Program-made: the position numbers and the translations under genes
Assembly: GCF_039545795.1 (NCBI RefSeq)
Contig: NZ_CP154260.1
Span: forward strand, 6,081,001-6,145,000
Length of the DNA stretch: 64,000 nt
Origin: Chitinophaga niabensis
GTDB lineage: Bacteria > Bacteroidota > Bacteroidia > Chitinophagales > Chitinophagaceae
Direction: 5' to 3'
The notes under the pieces: generated by a model
Database searches by the model: none
What the model saw: the letters and a program-made list of their open reading frames with translations, nothing else
What the model was told of the DNA's origin: nothing
Shown: piece by piece, positions 16,640-25,032 of the stretch
Position numbering within the stretch: position 1 is the stretch's first letter
Layout of the letters: every line of letters starts with the position of its first letter

Positions 16640-17458
16640 ATGATCATCCTTATCCAATCCAAAGACCAGATAGGCCTTGTTGCCGTTATCTCCGGTATAT
16701 TAGCCAAGGCCGGCCTCAACATTGTTTCCCTCCGTGAACACGTGGATAAAGTGGAGAACCGTTTTTTCATGCGCATAGAGGCAGAGAACGAAACAGATCC
16801 CTTACAGCTGGAAGCTGCCATCCGGCAGGTACTTCCTGAAAAAGCACTCATCACCATCAATCCTAAACAGGAAAAAAAGATCGTATTACTGGTCACGAAG
16901 GAATATCATTGCCTCGGTGATATCCTCATCCGTAATTACTTCTCTACCCTCGGGGCAGAAGTGCAAACCGTGATCGGTAATCACACTACACTGGAGGATG
17001 TCTGCAAAAGGTTCGGTATTCCCTTTGTGTATATTTCCCACGAAGAAGAACAGTTTGAGGCAAAGATTATGGAACATATTGTGGCACTTGATCCTGATTA
17101 CATTGTACTGGCCAAGTTCATGCGGATCCTTTCACCTGCTTTCGTAGCAAAGTTCCCGGCCCGCATCATCAATATCCACCATTCTTTCCTTCCTGCTTTT
17201 GCCGGTGCCCAACCTTATAAACAGGCATTTGAAAGAGGCGTGAAACTCATAGGTGCCACCTCGCATTTTGTAACAGATCAACTGGATGAAGGGCCCATCA
17301 TCGCGCAACAGGTCATCCCCGTTAATCACTCTTTTACAGCAACAGATATGGTAAAGGCGGGTAAGGACATTGAAGTATCCGTACTAGCTAAAGCATTGAG
17401 ACTGGTACTGAACGATAGGGTATTTGTCTATCGCAATAAAACAGTAGTGTTTGAATAA
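16640..17458 (+). CDS. purU: formyltetrahydrofolate deformylase
   Basis: PurU hydrolyses 10-formyl-tetrahydrofolate to formate and tetrahydrofolate, adjusting the one-carbon pool. The 272-residue product has an N-terminal ACT domain (about 1-75, 'DQIGLVAVISGILAKAG') and a C-terminal formyltransferase fold with IINIHHSFLPAFAGAQPYKQ and the catalytic region 'GATSHFVTDQLDEGPIIAQ'. Catalytic Asn, His and Asp are in place (IIN, HHSF, LDEG). It is transcribed alone towards a shared bidirectional terminator. Confidence 0.93.
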   Translation: MIILIQSKDQIGLVAVISGILAKAGLNIVSLREHVDKVENRFFMRIEAENETDPLQLEAAIRQVLPEKALITINPKQEKKIVLLVTKEYHCLGDILIRNYFSTLGAEVQTVIGNHTTLEDVCKRFGIPFVYISHEEEQFEAKIMEHIVALDPDYIVLAKFMRILSPAFVAKFPARIINIHHSFLPAFAGAQPYKQAFERGVKLIGATSHFVTDQLDEGPIIAQQVIPVNHSFTATDMVKAGKDIEVSVLAKALRLVLNDRVFVYRNKTVVFE

Positions 17459-17484
17459 AAAAAGCCCCGGGCAGGGCTTTTTAA
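17457..17484. terminator. bidirectional terminator between purU and the Pro-rich protein gene
   Basis: Stem aaaaagccc/gggcttttt with a short GC-rich loop, flanked by A and T runs on both sides; serves the two convergent genes. Confidence 0.8.
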
Positions 17485-17488
17485 AATC

Positions 17489-17845
17489 TTAATCTTTCTT
17501 TGGTGGAGCTGGTGGAGGCGGCGGAGGCATTTTCTCATCCTTCTTAATCACCGGAGGCGATGGTGGCGGAGGCGGCAAGGGCACTTCCTCTTTCTTCACC
17601 ACCGGAGCTTTGAACTTCACCATTTTACCTTTAGGATTAGAGGCCTCTTTGCTGGAAGCCACGTCTTTTTTAACAATCGGCGGCGTAAGCTTTTCATGTT
17701 TCTTCACATCGGCAACTGTCACTTCTTTTTGATGAACAACGGGCGGAGGGAGAGGTGTTTTCTTTGGCGCAGCTTTTTCCTGAGCCAGTAATGGGCTGCC
17801 GGCAATTAAACATGCAGCAACCAGGAGGGCGGTGTTTCTGAGCAT
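17489..17845 (-). CDS. secreted Pro/Lys-rich protein of unknown function
   Basis: A 118-residue protein beginning MLRNTALLVAACLIAGSPLLAQ, a signal peptide with cleavage near LLAQ|EK. The mature part is low complexity: repeated PPPVV, PPIVKK, KAPVVKKEE and runs of prolines (PPPPPPSPP, PPPPPPAPP) near the end. It has no known domain; such sequences often span the periplasm or lie exposed. An upstream ATG at 17881 would add 12 charged residues before the signal peptide and is less likely. It is just downstream of the LytS-type kinase gene. Confidence 0.6.
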   Translation of the reverse strand: MLRNTALLVAACLIAGSPLLAQEKAAPKKTPLPPPVVHQKEVTVADVKKHEKLTPPIVKKDVASSKEASNPKGKMVKFKAPVVKKEEVPLPPPPPSPPVIKKDEKMPPPPPPAPPKKD

Positions 17846-17899
17846 AAGGAAAGGTTTTTTATTAAGACGCAGCCTTTCCATAATTCCATAAAAAGATTT

Positions 17900-19198
17900 T
17901 TAATCCAGGTAAGCAGTTCCCATACCGGGTGCTATTTCAAAAGCAATATTCACTTTTGTGCCTTCTGCCAGGCCATCTTCGCTATAGAGGTCAAATACAT
18001 GGATGTTGAAAGTAGTGTTGAACAATGCTTTATAGAGTTCCACCCGCTCCATGCAAAGGCTCATTCCTTTGGAGGCATGGGATTCTCCCCGTAAGCCATT
18101 TCCCTGCCTGCGGGATGATTGCTCCCGCCCAATGCCGTTATCCAGGATCTCACACATCAACACGTCCTCTTTCAACCTGCGCCAGTGGATCTGTAACTTC
18201 CGCTGTCCTTCTTTGTTCATGAGACCATGCCAGATAGCATTTTCGAGGAAAGGCTGGATCAACATACCGGGTACAAAAAATTCATCCGGGTTGATCCCTT
18301 CGTCTATCAGAATGTTGAACTCGAACGGTTTACTGGTCCGCAAAGCCTCTATTCTGAGATAATGTTGCAGCAGGTCTACTTCTTCCCGCAGGGAAATAAA
18401 GTTCTTTTCAGAATGCATCAACACCATCCGCAGCAGTTTCGCAAAGTTGGAGAGGTACTCAGATGCTTTATCGATCTCTTCTGCAAGGATGCAGTTATAG
18501 ATACCGTTCAGGCAGTTGAAGAGGAAGTGGGGATTCATCTGGCTTTTGAGGGTCACCAGCCTGAACTCTGCGAGCTGTTTATGCAGCAATTGTACTTCCA
18601 GCTCCTGCCTGCGGGCTTTTTCTTCTATTAAAGACCGGCCTATTTTGGAGGAACAGATGGCCGCGATCTTTTCGAGCATGGCCAGGTGTTCAGCCGTATA
18701 GAAATACTTACGTGGGTTTTCCGTGTCAATTACGCCGATCACTTTCCTTTCGTAGTAAATGGGCACGGCCAGTTCTGAAAGCCGTTTTTCATCATCAACA
18801 ATATAACGTGCGTCTACAGTAGTATCCGGTACTATTTCAGCCCTGCCGGACAATGCCACATATCCTACAATTCCTCTGCCCAGGGGTATTTCTATGGGAT
18901 CGCGGATCTCAAAACGCTCAGGATTTTTAGGGCCATAAGCTGCTTTCTGGATCAGTACGTTGCGGTCTTCATCCACCAGGTAGATCACGCAGTCTTCCAG
19001 GTTGAGGTGGGAGATGCAGTTCTTGGCAATATCCCAGAGGATATCGTCTACCGTGTTTTTGCCAAAAAGGGAGGTGGTAAAGTAATTGAGGGTGGCCTCT
19101 GCTTTATACTGACGCTTATAGCGCAGCATTTGCCGGTATATCCCGGCAATCAGCAGCAACAACACAGAAACAGTTATAATATATACAACGACAGACAT
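17900..19198 (-). CDS. LytS-family sensor histidine kinase with GAF domain
   Basis: A 432-residue protein starting MSVVVYIITVSVLLLL: one N-terminal membrane helix (about 3-22), a GAF domain (about 45-195), a short coiled region and a His_kinase domain with MNPHFLFNCLNG (H box) followed by an HATPase with 'IQPFLENAIWHGL' (N box) and DNGIGREQS (G box). A GTG at 19237 would add 13 residues and overlap the pheS promoter; the ATG at 19198, with GGGAG upstream, is preferred. No response regulator is adjacent, so it is an orphan in this window; its signal is unknown. Confidence 0.85.
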   Translation of the reverse strand: MSVVVYIITVSVLLLLIAGIYRQMLRYKRQYKAEATLNYFTTSLFGKNTVDDILWDIAKNCISHLNLEDCVIYLVDEDRNVLIQKAAYGPKNPERFEIRDPIEIPLGRGIVGYVALSGRAEIVPDTTVDARYIVDDEKRLSELAVPIYYERKVIGVIDTENPRKYFYTAEHLAMLEKIAAICSSKIGRSLIEEKARRQELEVQLLHKQLAEFRLVTLKSQMNPHFLFNCLNGIYNCILAEEIDKASEYLSNFAKLLRMVLMHSEKNFISLREEVDLLQHYLRIEALRTSKPFEFNILIDEGINPDEFFVPGMLIQPFLENAIWHGLMNKEGQRKLQIHWRRLKEDVLMCEILDNGIGREQSSRRQGNGLRGESHASKGMSLCMERVELYKALFNTTFNIHVFDLYSEDGLAEGTKVNIAFEIAPGMGTAYLD

Positions 19199-19244
19199 GG
19201 TTACAAAAACTCCCAAAAAGTACTCATTTTTATCCACAGCACGT

Positions 19245-19252
19245 TATATTTG
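19245..19252 (+). promoter_or_regulatory. -7 promoter element of pheS
   Basis: TATATTTG, exact TAnnTTTG, only five bases (tggcc) before the ATG at 19258; transcription would start at or next to the start codon. Confidence 0.6.
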
Positions 19253-19257
19253 TGGCC

Positions 19258-20286
19258 ATGGAGCAGATAGTGCAGCAAATAGAAGCATATAAGCAGGAGA
19301 TTGCCGCTTTCCAGGCCAAAACGGCAGAGGAGCTGGAACAATTCCGTATTAAATTTCTCGGAACAAAAGGCATTGTAAAAGGCATTTTCGGGGAAATGAA
19401 GAACGTTGCCAACGAAAAAAAGAAGGAGTTCGGCCAGGTGCTGAATGCCTTCAAACAATTGGCAGAGGCTAAATACGAGGAGTTTCAGCAGTTGAAGGAA
19501 GCAGGAAATGGCGCAGCCGGCGAGCTGGACCTTACCCTTCCCGGTGAACCCCACAGGCTGGGTACCCGCCACCCTATCAGCCTGGTAAGGAATAAAGCTA
19601 TCCGCATCTTCGAAAGACTGGGTTTTACCATTGCGGAGGGCCCTGAAATTGAAGACGACTGGCATAACTTCACAGCGCTCAACCTGGCAGAAAATCACCC
19701 GGCCAGGGATATGCAGGATACTTTCTATGTGCAGAACAACCCGGACTGGCTGTTGCGCACCCATACTTCCTCTGCCCAGGTAAGAACAATGGAACTGGGG
19801 AAACTGCCCATCAGGATCATCTGCCCGGGCAGGGTATACCGTAATGAAACCATCAGCGCCCGTGCACATTGTTTCTTCCACCAGATAGAAGGTCTTTATA
19901 TAGCAGAGAACGTATCCTTTGCAGACCTCAAACAAACCCTGTATTACTTTGTACAGGAGATGTTCGGGGAGAACTTTAAAGTGCGTTTCCGCCCTTCTTA
20001 TTTCCCCTTCACAGAGCCCAGCGCAGAAATGGATATTTCCTGCCTGATCTGCGGCGGCGAGGGTTGTAATGTATGTAAACACACCGGTTGGGTAGAGATC
20101 CTGGGTTGCGGAATGGTACATCCGCAGGTGTTGGAAAATTGCGGCATAGACTCCACCAAATATACCGGCTTTGCATTCGGAATGGGTATTGAAAGGCTCA
20201 CCATGCTGAAATACCAGATCAAAGACCTACGGTTATTCTCAGAAAATGATCTTCGCTTCCTGAAACAATTCCAGGGAGTGTTATAA
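19258..20286 (+). CDS. pheS: phenylalanyl-tRNA synthetase alpha subunit
   Basis: PheS forms the alpha2beta2 synthetase that charges tRNA-Phe. The 342-residue protein has an N-terminal coiled coil (about 1-80) and the class II core: motif 1 around LGTRHPISLVRN, motif 2 'RVYRNETISARAHCFFHQIEGLYI', and motif 3 'GFAFGMGIERLTMLKYQIKD'. A four-cysteine stretch CLICGGEGCNVCKHTG is present, as in many bacterial PheS. pheT is not adjacent. The start is ATG 19258 rather than the GTG two codons before. Followed by a strong terminator. Confidence 0.95.
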   Translation: MEQIVQQIEAYKQEIAAFQAKTAEELEQFRIKFLGTKGIVKGIFGEMKNVANEKKKEFGQVLNAFKQLAEAKYEEFQQLKEAGNGAAGELDLTLPGEPHRLGTRHPISLVRNKAIRIFERLGFTIAEGPEIEDDWHNFTALNLAENHPARDMQDTFYVQNNPDWLLRTHTSSAQVRTMELGKLPIRIICPGRVYRNETISARAHCFFHQIEGLYIAENVSFADLKQTLYYFVQEMFGENFKVRFRPSYFPFTEPSAEMDISCLICGGEGCNVCKHTGWVEILGCGMVHPQVLENCGIDSTKYTGFAFGMGIERLTMLKYQIKDLRLFSENDLRFLKQFQGVL

Positions 20287-20295
20287 CGAATATCG

Positions 20296-20330
20296 AAAGT
20301 GACAGGTAACACCGCCTGTCACTTTTTTTT
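20296..20330 (+). terminator. intrinsic terminator of pheS
   Basis: aaagtgacagg pairs with cctgtcacttt around an eight-base loop, followed by eight T. Confidence 0.9.
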
Positions 20331-20343
20331 AATCCCCCAACTA

Positions 20344-21186
20344 ATGCTGAACACCATAGCAATTTGCGGAGCAGGGACCATGGGCGCAGGGATTGCCCAG
20401 GTTGCAGCCGCAGGAGGTTTTAAAACCATCCTGTTCGATACAAGAGAAGAAGCCCTGCAGAAAGCCATCACACAGATCAGCCGCAACTTACAGACAGCCG
20501 TAGAGAAAGGGAAGCTGGATGCAGCGCAGCCCGCTATCATTCTTTCCCGCATTTCCACAGTGCATGATGCACAGCAATGTGTGGCAGATGTGATCATAGA
20601 AGCCATCGTAGAAAACATTCCGGCCAAAGTAGCGCTGTTCAATCAACTTGCAGGCTTAAACTCCCCTGAGACCATCTTTGCCACCAATACTTCCTCCTTA
20701 TCTGTTTCCGATATCGCCAAAGATGTACTACATCCGGAGCGTGTAGCCGGCATGCACTTTTTCAACCCTGCGCACCTTATGCAACTGGTGGAAATTGTAA
20801 GTGGCAGGGCAACCGATCCGGCTGTTGCGGAGGTATTGTATGCACTCACAAAACAACTGGGCAAAACGCCCGTGCGTGTAAAAGATGCTCCGGGTTTTAT
20901 TGTGAACCGTGTGGCAAGACATTATTACCTGGAAGCCATGCAGGTGGCATCAGAAGGTACTGCATCGCTGCAAAGCATAGACAAATTGCTGGAAGCAACA
21001 GGTTTCAGGATGGGCCCTTTTGCTTTAATGGACCTCATTGGAAATGATATCAACTTTGCCGTTACCACTTCTTTATACGAAGCATTCAACCATGCTCCCC
21101 GTTTTAAACCAGGTCAGCTTCAGGCAGATAAAGTCGCCAAAGGAGAACTCGGCCGCAAAACCGGAAAAGGTTTTTACAACTATTAA
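20344..21186 (+). CDS. 3-hydroxyacyl-CoA (3-hydroxybutyryl-CoA) dehydrogenase
   Basis: Oxidises 3-hydroxyacyl-CoA to 3-ketoacyl-CoA with NAD(P). The 280-residue product starts MLNTIAICGAGTMGAGIAQV, the Rossmann NAD loop; the family signatures TNTSSLSVSDIA, GMHFFNPAHLMQLVEIV and DAPGFIVNRVARHYYLEA (including the catalytic His in HFFNP and the Glu/Asn pair) are intact. It is the short bacterial form, equivalent to Hbd/PaaH. It lies just past the pheS terminator and about 35 bases before an epimerase gene. Confidence 0.9.
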   Translation: MLNTIAICGAGTMGAGIAQVAAAGGFKTILFDTREEALQKAITQISRNLQTAVEKGKLDAAQPAIILSRISTVHDAQQCVADVIIEAIVENIPAKVALFNQLAGLNSPETIFATNTSSLSVSDIAKDVLHPERVAGMHFFNPAHLMQLVEIVSGRATDPAVAEVLYALTKQLGKTPVRVKDAPGFIVNRVARHYYLEAMQVASEGTASLQSIDKLLEATGFRMGPFALMDLIGNDINFAVTTSLYEAFNHAPRFKPGQLQADKVAKGELGRKTGKGFYNY

Positions 21187-21188
21187 AT

Positions 21189-21196
21189 TACATTTG
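21189..21196 (+). promoter_or_regulatory. -7 promoter element of the epimerase gene
   Basis: TACATTTG, exact TAnnTTTG, 25 bases before the ATG at 21222. Confidence 0.55.
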
Positions 21197-21221
21197 TGCC
21201 TTCATTAATACACATGAGATC

Positions 21222-22214
21222 ATGATACTGGTAACCGGCGGTACTGGTTTTTTAGGCAGTTACTTATTGCGGGCCCTTGTGCTGGCCGGCAAACCGGTAC
21301 GTGCATTATACCGCCGGCAGATCCCGGAACAGATCAATGATATTAAAGACCGGGTAGAATGGGTGAAGGGCGATGTACTGGACATTGGCTCACTGGAAGA
21401 TGCCATGCAGGGTGTTGAACAGGTCTATCATTGCGCCGCCGTTGTATCTTTTCAACCGGACAAGCGCGACTATCTCTTAAAGGTGAATATAGAAGGCACG
21501 GCAAATGTGGTGAACATTGCCCTGGATGCCGGCGTAAAAAAACTGGTACATGTAAGTTCCGTTGCTGCCATCGGCAGATCATTAACACAGGCAGAACTCA
21601 CAGAAGATATCCCTTGGGAAGAAAGTAAGAACAACTCCAATTATGCCATCAGCAAACATGGCAGTGAAATGGAAATATGGAGAGGTATTGCAGAAGGGCT
21701 GGATGCCGTGATCGTGAACCCCTCTATTATTTTAGGCAGCGGCTTCTGGCATGATGGCTCCGGTATGTTACTGAAGAATGCCTGGAAAGAATTCCCTTAT
21801 TATACGGAAGGCATCAATGGTTTTGTGGATGTGGAAGATGTAGTGGAGGCAATGATAAGGTTGATGGACAGTGAGATCAGCGCCCAGCGTTTTATTTTAT
21901 CTGCAGAGAACTGGCCTTACCGGCAATTGTTTACTACAATGGCAAATGCCCTGGGCAAAAAGCCGCCACATATTGCCACTAAACCCTGGATGGCTGAATT
22001 GGTATGGAGACTGGAAAAAGTAAAAGGCCTCTTGAGGGGTAAACGGCCCTTGTTAACAAAAGAAACAGCCCGAACGGCACAGCTGAAAGTATATTACAAC
22101 AGTGATAAGATACGTGCCGCCTTACCTTCTTTCCGTTATAAACCCCTGGAACAAACCATCACGGAAATCTCCAAAGCCTTCCTACTTAAACAGCAAGGCA
22201 GCCATAGCGCCTGA
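21222..22214 (+). CDS. NAD-dependent epimerase/dehydratase-family protein (extended SDR)
   Basis: A 330-residue extended short-chain dehydrogenase. The N-terminus ILVTGGTGFLGSYLL is the TGxxGxxG cofactor loop; KLVHVSSVAAIG and YAISKHGSE give the catalytic Ser/Tyr/Lys set; 'NPSIILGSG' follows. The closest well known group is the dihydroflavonol reductase-like/NAD(P)-sugar epimerase branch, but the substrate cannot be read from sequence. Its 3' end overlaps the convergent lipoprotein gene by 33 bases. Confidence 0.85.
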   Translation: MILVTGGTGFLGSYLLRALVLAGKPVRALYRRQIPEQINDIKDRVEWVKGDVLDIGSLEDAMQGVEQVYHCAAVVSFQPDKRDYLLKVNIEGTANVVNIALDAGVKKLVHVSSVAAIGRSLTQAELTEDIPWEESKNNSNYAISKHGSEMEIWRGIAEGLDAVIVNPSIILGSGFWHDGSGMLLKNAWKEFPYYTEGINGFVDVEDVVEAMIRLMDSEISAQRFILSAENWPYRQLFTTMANALGKKPPHIATKPWMAELVWRLEKVKGLLRGKRPLLTKETARTAQLKVYYNSDKIRAALPSFRYKPLEQTITEISKAFLLKQQGSHSA

Positions 22215-22877
22215 TAATGTCTGCTGCAGATCGGCATCTGCTTTTGTATTGATCCATGCTTTGGGAGCATCCCCTACAATTACAGCAGCAACGGGAATAC
22301 CTTTCAACTGAAATTCATAACAGGTTTTCTCATAACTGTTCCTGATACCGAAACGGTTATGTACGGTTACCCTTATTTCTTCAGTAGCTGAACGAAGTAC
22401 ACCTACTGGTTTGTTTTCGTTCAGCTCAAGGAAGGATAGATTGCGTTTCAGGATCAGTTCCCAGGTCTTTAATGGCGTTAAAGCAGTTGCCCCTACATGA
22501 ATATACCATAAGGGTGCATCTCCCGATAACCCGTTCAGATAAGATGGTAATGTGCGGTTGGAAAAAGTAATGGCATTTGTACTGAGCAGCTGAACGGGAA
22601 CCTGCACATCTTTGCCTTTCAGGGTAAAGTAAAAGGCATCGCTGGCCTGTTTGATCTGTTTGGCAGGAGAATGATCCGCCACTCCGTTTGAACGGGAAGT
22701 AGTGTTGTATGCTCCCAGTGAAATTGTTTTGGCGCTTAACCAGCCGTCTTTGATCTTAACGGCTAACTCATTTTCCGTGGTATAGAGATCAGGCGCTTTA
22801 ACAATAGTGGGTTTCACTACTGAGCAGGCAAGGAATGGAAGGCAGCCCATAATGAGCAGTCGGTACATCTTAAACAT
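22182..22877 (-). CDS. lipoprotein of unknown function
   Basis: A 231-residue exported protein (MFKMYRLLIMGCLPFLACSVV) with a lipobox FLAC, Cys18. The mature part contains many beta-strand-like segments ('DVQVPVQLLS', 'WELILKRNLSFLELNEN', 'EEIRVTVHNRFGI') and has no family I recognise. It begins four bases after the lpxD stop, so it is probably co-transcribed with lpxD and may be envelope-related (inference). A second ATG at 22868 is an equally possible start. Confidence 0.6.
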   Translation of the reverse strand: MFKMYRLLIMGCLPFLACSVVKPTIVKAPDLYTTENELAVKIKDGWLSAKTISLGAYNTTSRSNGVADHSPAKQIKQASDAFYFTLKGKDVQVPVQLLSTNAITFSNRTLPSYLNGLSGDAPLWYIHVGATALTPLKTWELILKRNLSFLELNENKPVGVLRSATEEIRVTVHNRFGIRNSYEKTCYEFQLKGIPVAAVIVGDAPKAWINTKADADLQQTLSGAMAALLFK

Positions 22878-22881
22878 AGTA

Positions 22882-23823
22882 TTAACTGTTGATCTTTGCC
22901 CAGATCTCCGGGATACGTTTTACCCAGGCTAATTCTTTTTTCTTTTCACGGGCTTCTTCTATCGGTGAGCCAAAATAGGTTTTACCTCCTTCAACGGAAC
23001 TGGAGATACCACTTTGTCCTAATACAACAGCTCCCTTTCCGATGGTAAGGTCTTTATTCACACCTACCTGTCCCCAGAGGATCACATTATCCTCCACATG
23101 TGTTTTACCACCTATACCAACCTGTGCGGCAAAAAGGCAGTTCTTTCCGATCACGGCACCATGTCCTATATGCACCATGTTATCAAATTTGGTCCCTTGT
23201 CCGATGATGGTGTCGCCACTTACCCCTTTATCGATGGTACAGCTTGCGCCTATTTCCACATGGTCTTCAATGATCACCCTTCCGCAGCTTTCCAGTTTGT
23301 CGTACATCACTTCACGTTCTGCCCGTTTCTTAAAGTAAAAGGCATCGGCACCGATAACGGTACCTGCATGAATGATCACATTGTCCCCGATGATGGTATG
23401 GTCGTAGATGGTAACGTTGGGATGGATAAGACAGTTCTTTCCGATGCGCACATGATGGCCAATGAATACGTTTGGCTGAAGGATGGTTCCTTCACCAACT
23501 ACTGCCGTATCACTGATAGGGGTAGTTGCGGGAACAAAGGGCCGGTAGCGTTTCACCAGGCTCACGAATGCACTGAACGGATCATTGATCACCAGCAGTG
23601 CCTTACCTTCCGGTGCAGGTACTTTCTTGTTGATGATGATGATGGTGGCAGCAGAGTTAAGGCAGGCATTGTAATACTTCTCAAAGTCAACAAAGGAGAT
23701 GTCTCCTTCCGTTACTTTATGGATCTCATTAATGCCGGTAGCCATCAACTGATCGTTACCTGTCAGCTCTGCTCCTATGAGCGTTGCTATTTCTTTTACC
23801 GATATTGGTTTCTCAAACTTCAT
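22882..23823 (-). CDS. lpxD: UDP-3-O-acylglucosamine N-acyltransferase LpxD-like
   Basis: LpxD adds the second hydroxyacyl chain to UDP-glucosamine in lipid A synthesis. The 313-residue protein has the LpxD N-terminal uridine-binding domain (KPISVKEIATLIGAEL to about 95) and a left-handed beta-helix of hexapeptide repeats (about 100-270, 'VIGADAFYFKK', 'VHIGHGAVIG', 'VGINKDLTIGKGAVV' type turns). The presumed catalytic histidine lies in VHIGHGAVIG. It is slightly shorter than E. coli LpxD (341); Bacteroidota often carry more than one LpxD-like gene. Confidence 0.85.
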   Translation of the reverse strand: MKFEKPISVKEIATLIGAELTGNDQLMATGINEIHKVTEGDISFVDFEKYYNACLNSAATIIIINKKVPAPEGKALLVINDPFSAFVSLVKRYRPFVPATTPISDTAVVGEGTILQPNVFIGHHVRIGKNCLIHPNVTIYDHTIIGDNVIIHAGTVIGADAFYFKKRAEREVMYDKLESCGRVIIEDHVEIGASCTIDKGVSGDTIIGQGTKFDNMVHIGHGAVIGKNCLFAAQVGIGGKTHVEDNVILWGQVGVNKDLTIGKGAVVLGQSGISSSVEGGKTYFGSPIEEAREKKKELAWVKRIPEIWAKINS

Positions 23824-23845
23824 ATGAACTTCGTTAAAGTGATGG

Positions 23846-23853
23846 CAAAGTTA
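23846..23853 (-). promoter_or_regulatory. -7 promoter element of lpxD
   Basis: Minus strand TAACTTTG, exact TAnnTTTG, 22 bases before the ATG at 23823. Confidence 0.6.
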
Positions 23854-23940
23854 GGGGGCGTTATCCACAATTTATTTCAGCGTGTGAATAAAATTTATTG
23901 CATTTTTTTTCTTTTGTGATGAAATTCTTTTTAATATTGT

Positions 23941-24022
23941 GTAGGGAATTTTATTTCCCTGTACTTACTAACCCATTCACATAACAAGAAAGTCTGATTG
24001 TTCCAACGGTCAGACTTTTTTT
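23941..24022 (+). ncRNA. possible small non-coding RNA ending in an orphan terminator
   Basis: The 433-base gap between lpxD and the Crp/Fnr gene has no protein gene. On the plus strand a small hairpin (agggaa/ttccct, 23943-23960) is followed by a perfect 9-bp hairpin aaagtctga/tcagacttt (23989-24018) and seven T, a good intrinsic terminator. No plus-strand gene ends here (lpxD points away), so an independent transcript of about 80 bases is suggested. A promoter match is only partial (TAATATTG at 23932-23939). The rest of the gap, to 24256, has short CCGG/GGGC hairpins but nothing clear. Confidence 0.4.
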
Positions 24023-24256
24023 ATTGCCTCTACAACCCGCGGCAGCAAAGTGTTTCAGACGATCATACTTTTTCATATCAACGAATGTATGTTGTAATGC
24101 CTCTCCGTTTTGAAGGGATTTTTGCCCTTTAGCGGGTCCGCCGGTTTTTCCGGTTTCTCCTCCTTTTTACCCTTTAAGCTCCCTTTTTAACAGAAATTTT
24201 TTCAAAGAAGGGTACTTCAGGGCATAAATTTTAACGAATTAAACGGATAACCGGAA

Positions 24257-24961
24257 TCAATCCTGGAGATTAGCCATTTTTATGAGTTGCTGAAGGCGTA
24301 AGATGCGGATCTTCTTACCTGTAAGATCAATCACCTTCTCTTTCTTAAACTCAGAGAGGAGGCGGATTGCAGACTCTGTTGCAGTACCTACGAGGTTGGC
24401 GATCTCTTCTCTGGAGAGGGTTACATTAATGGTTTGATCGTCTTCCTCCAGGCCATATGTTTCTTTGAGTGTAAGCAGTGTTTCAGCCAAACGTTCCCTT
24501 ACCGGTTTCTGTGAGAGGTGCGTGATCTTTGTTTCTGCTCTTCTCAGTTCGCTGGTAAGTATCTGCATCATCTTCAAGGATAATACATTATCCTTTTGCA
24601 GGAGATGCAGGAACAGGTCGCGTGGTATGAAACATACGGCGCTATCTTCCAGAACGGTAGCAGTAGCTGTGTATGGTTCATTGCTAATGAGTGCTTTATA
24701 GCCGATAAGATCACCTGGTTTTACCAGGCGTATGATCTGCTCTCTCCCTTCATCTCCTGAATGGGATAACTTAACCTTTCCGGTGTTGATACAATAAATG
24801 CCATAGGGATGTGCTCCTTCCTGGAAGATCACCTGACCTTTCTTATAGATCGCGCATTGTTTGGCGTTGGCGATCTCTTCCATGTGCTCTGGTGAGGATG
24901 TGGAAAATATATCGCTTAGATATTTGTTGCAGAACCGGCATTTTGTTTGATCGCTTAACAT
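24257..24961 (-). CDS. Crp/Fnr-family transcriptional regulator
   Basis: A 234-residue regulator: cyclic-nucleotide-binding-type beta-barrel (about 25-140), a long dimer helix, and a winged-helix with LSREEIANLVGTATESAIRLL, whose E--SAIR recognition helix resembles FNR/CRP. The N-terminus carries KCRFCNKYL (Cys8 and Cys11); with Cys36 and Cys57 there are four cysteines but not in the E. coli FNR spacing, so an iron-sulfur sensor is possible but unproven. The ATG at 24961 is used; an earlier one adds 22 residues overlapping the divergent promoter region. Confidence 0.85.
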   Translation of the reverse strand: MLSDQTKCRFCNKYLSDIFSTSSPEHMEEIANAKQCAIYKKGQVIFQEGAHPYGIYCINTGKVKLSHSGDEGREQIIRLVKPGDLIGYKALISNEPYTATATVLEDSAVCFIPRDLFLHLLQKDNVLSLKMMQILTSELRRAETKITHLSQKPVRERLAETLLTLKETYGLEEDDQTINVTLSREEIANLVGTATESAIRLLSEFKKEKVIDLTGKKIRILRLQQLIKMANLQD

Positions 24962-24991
24962 GTCATTCTCATAAAACCGCCAATGATGGGC

Positions 24992-24999
24992 CAAAATTA
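24992..24999 (-). promoter_or_regulatory. -7 promoter element of the Crp/Fnr gene
   Basis: Minus strand TAATTTTG, exact TAnnTTTG, 30 bases before the ATG at 24961. Confidence 0.55.
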
Positions 25000-25032
25000 C
25001 TAATTTACAGGCCCTTAACCAATACAAGTATT

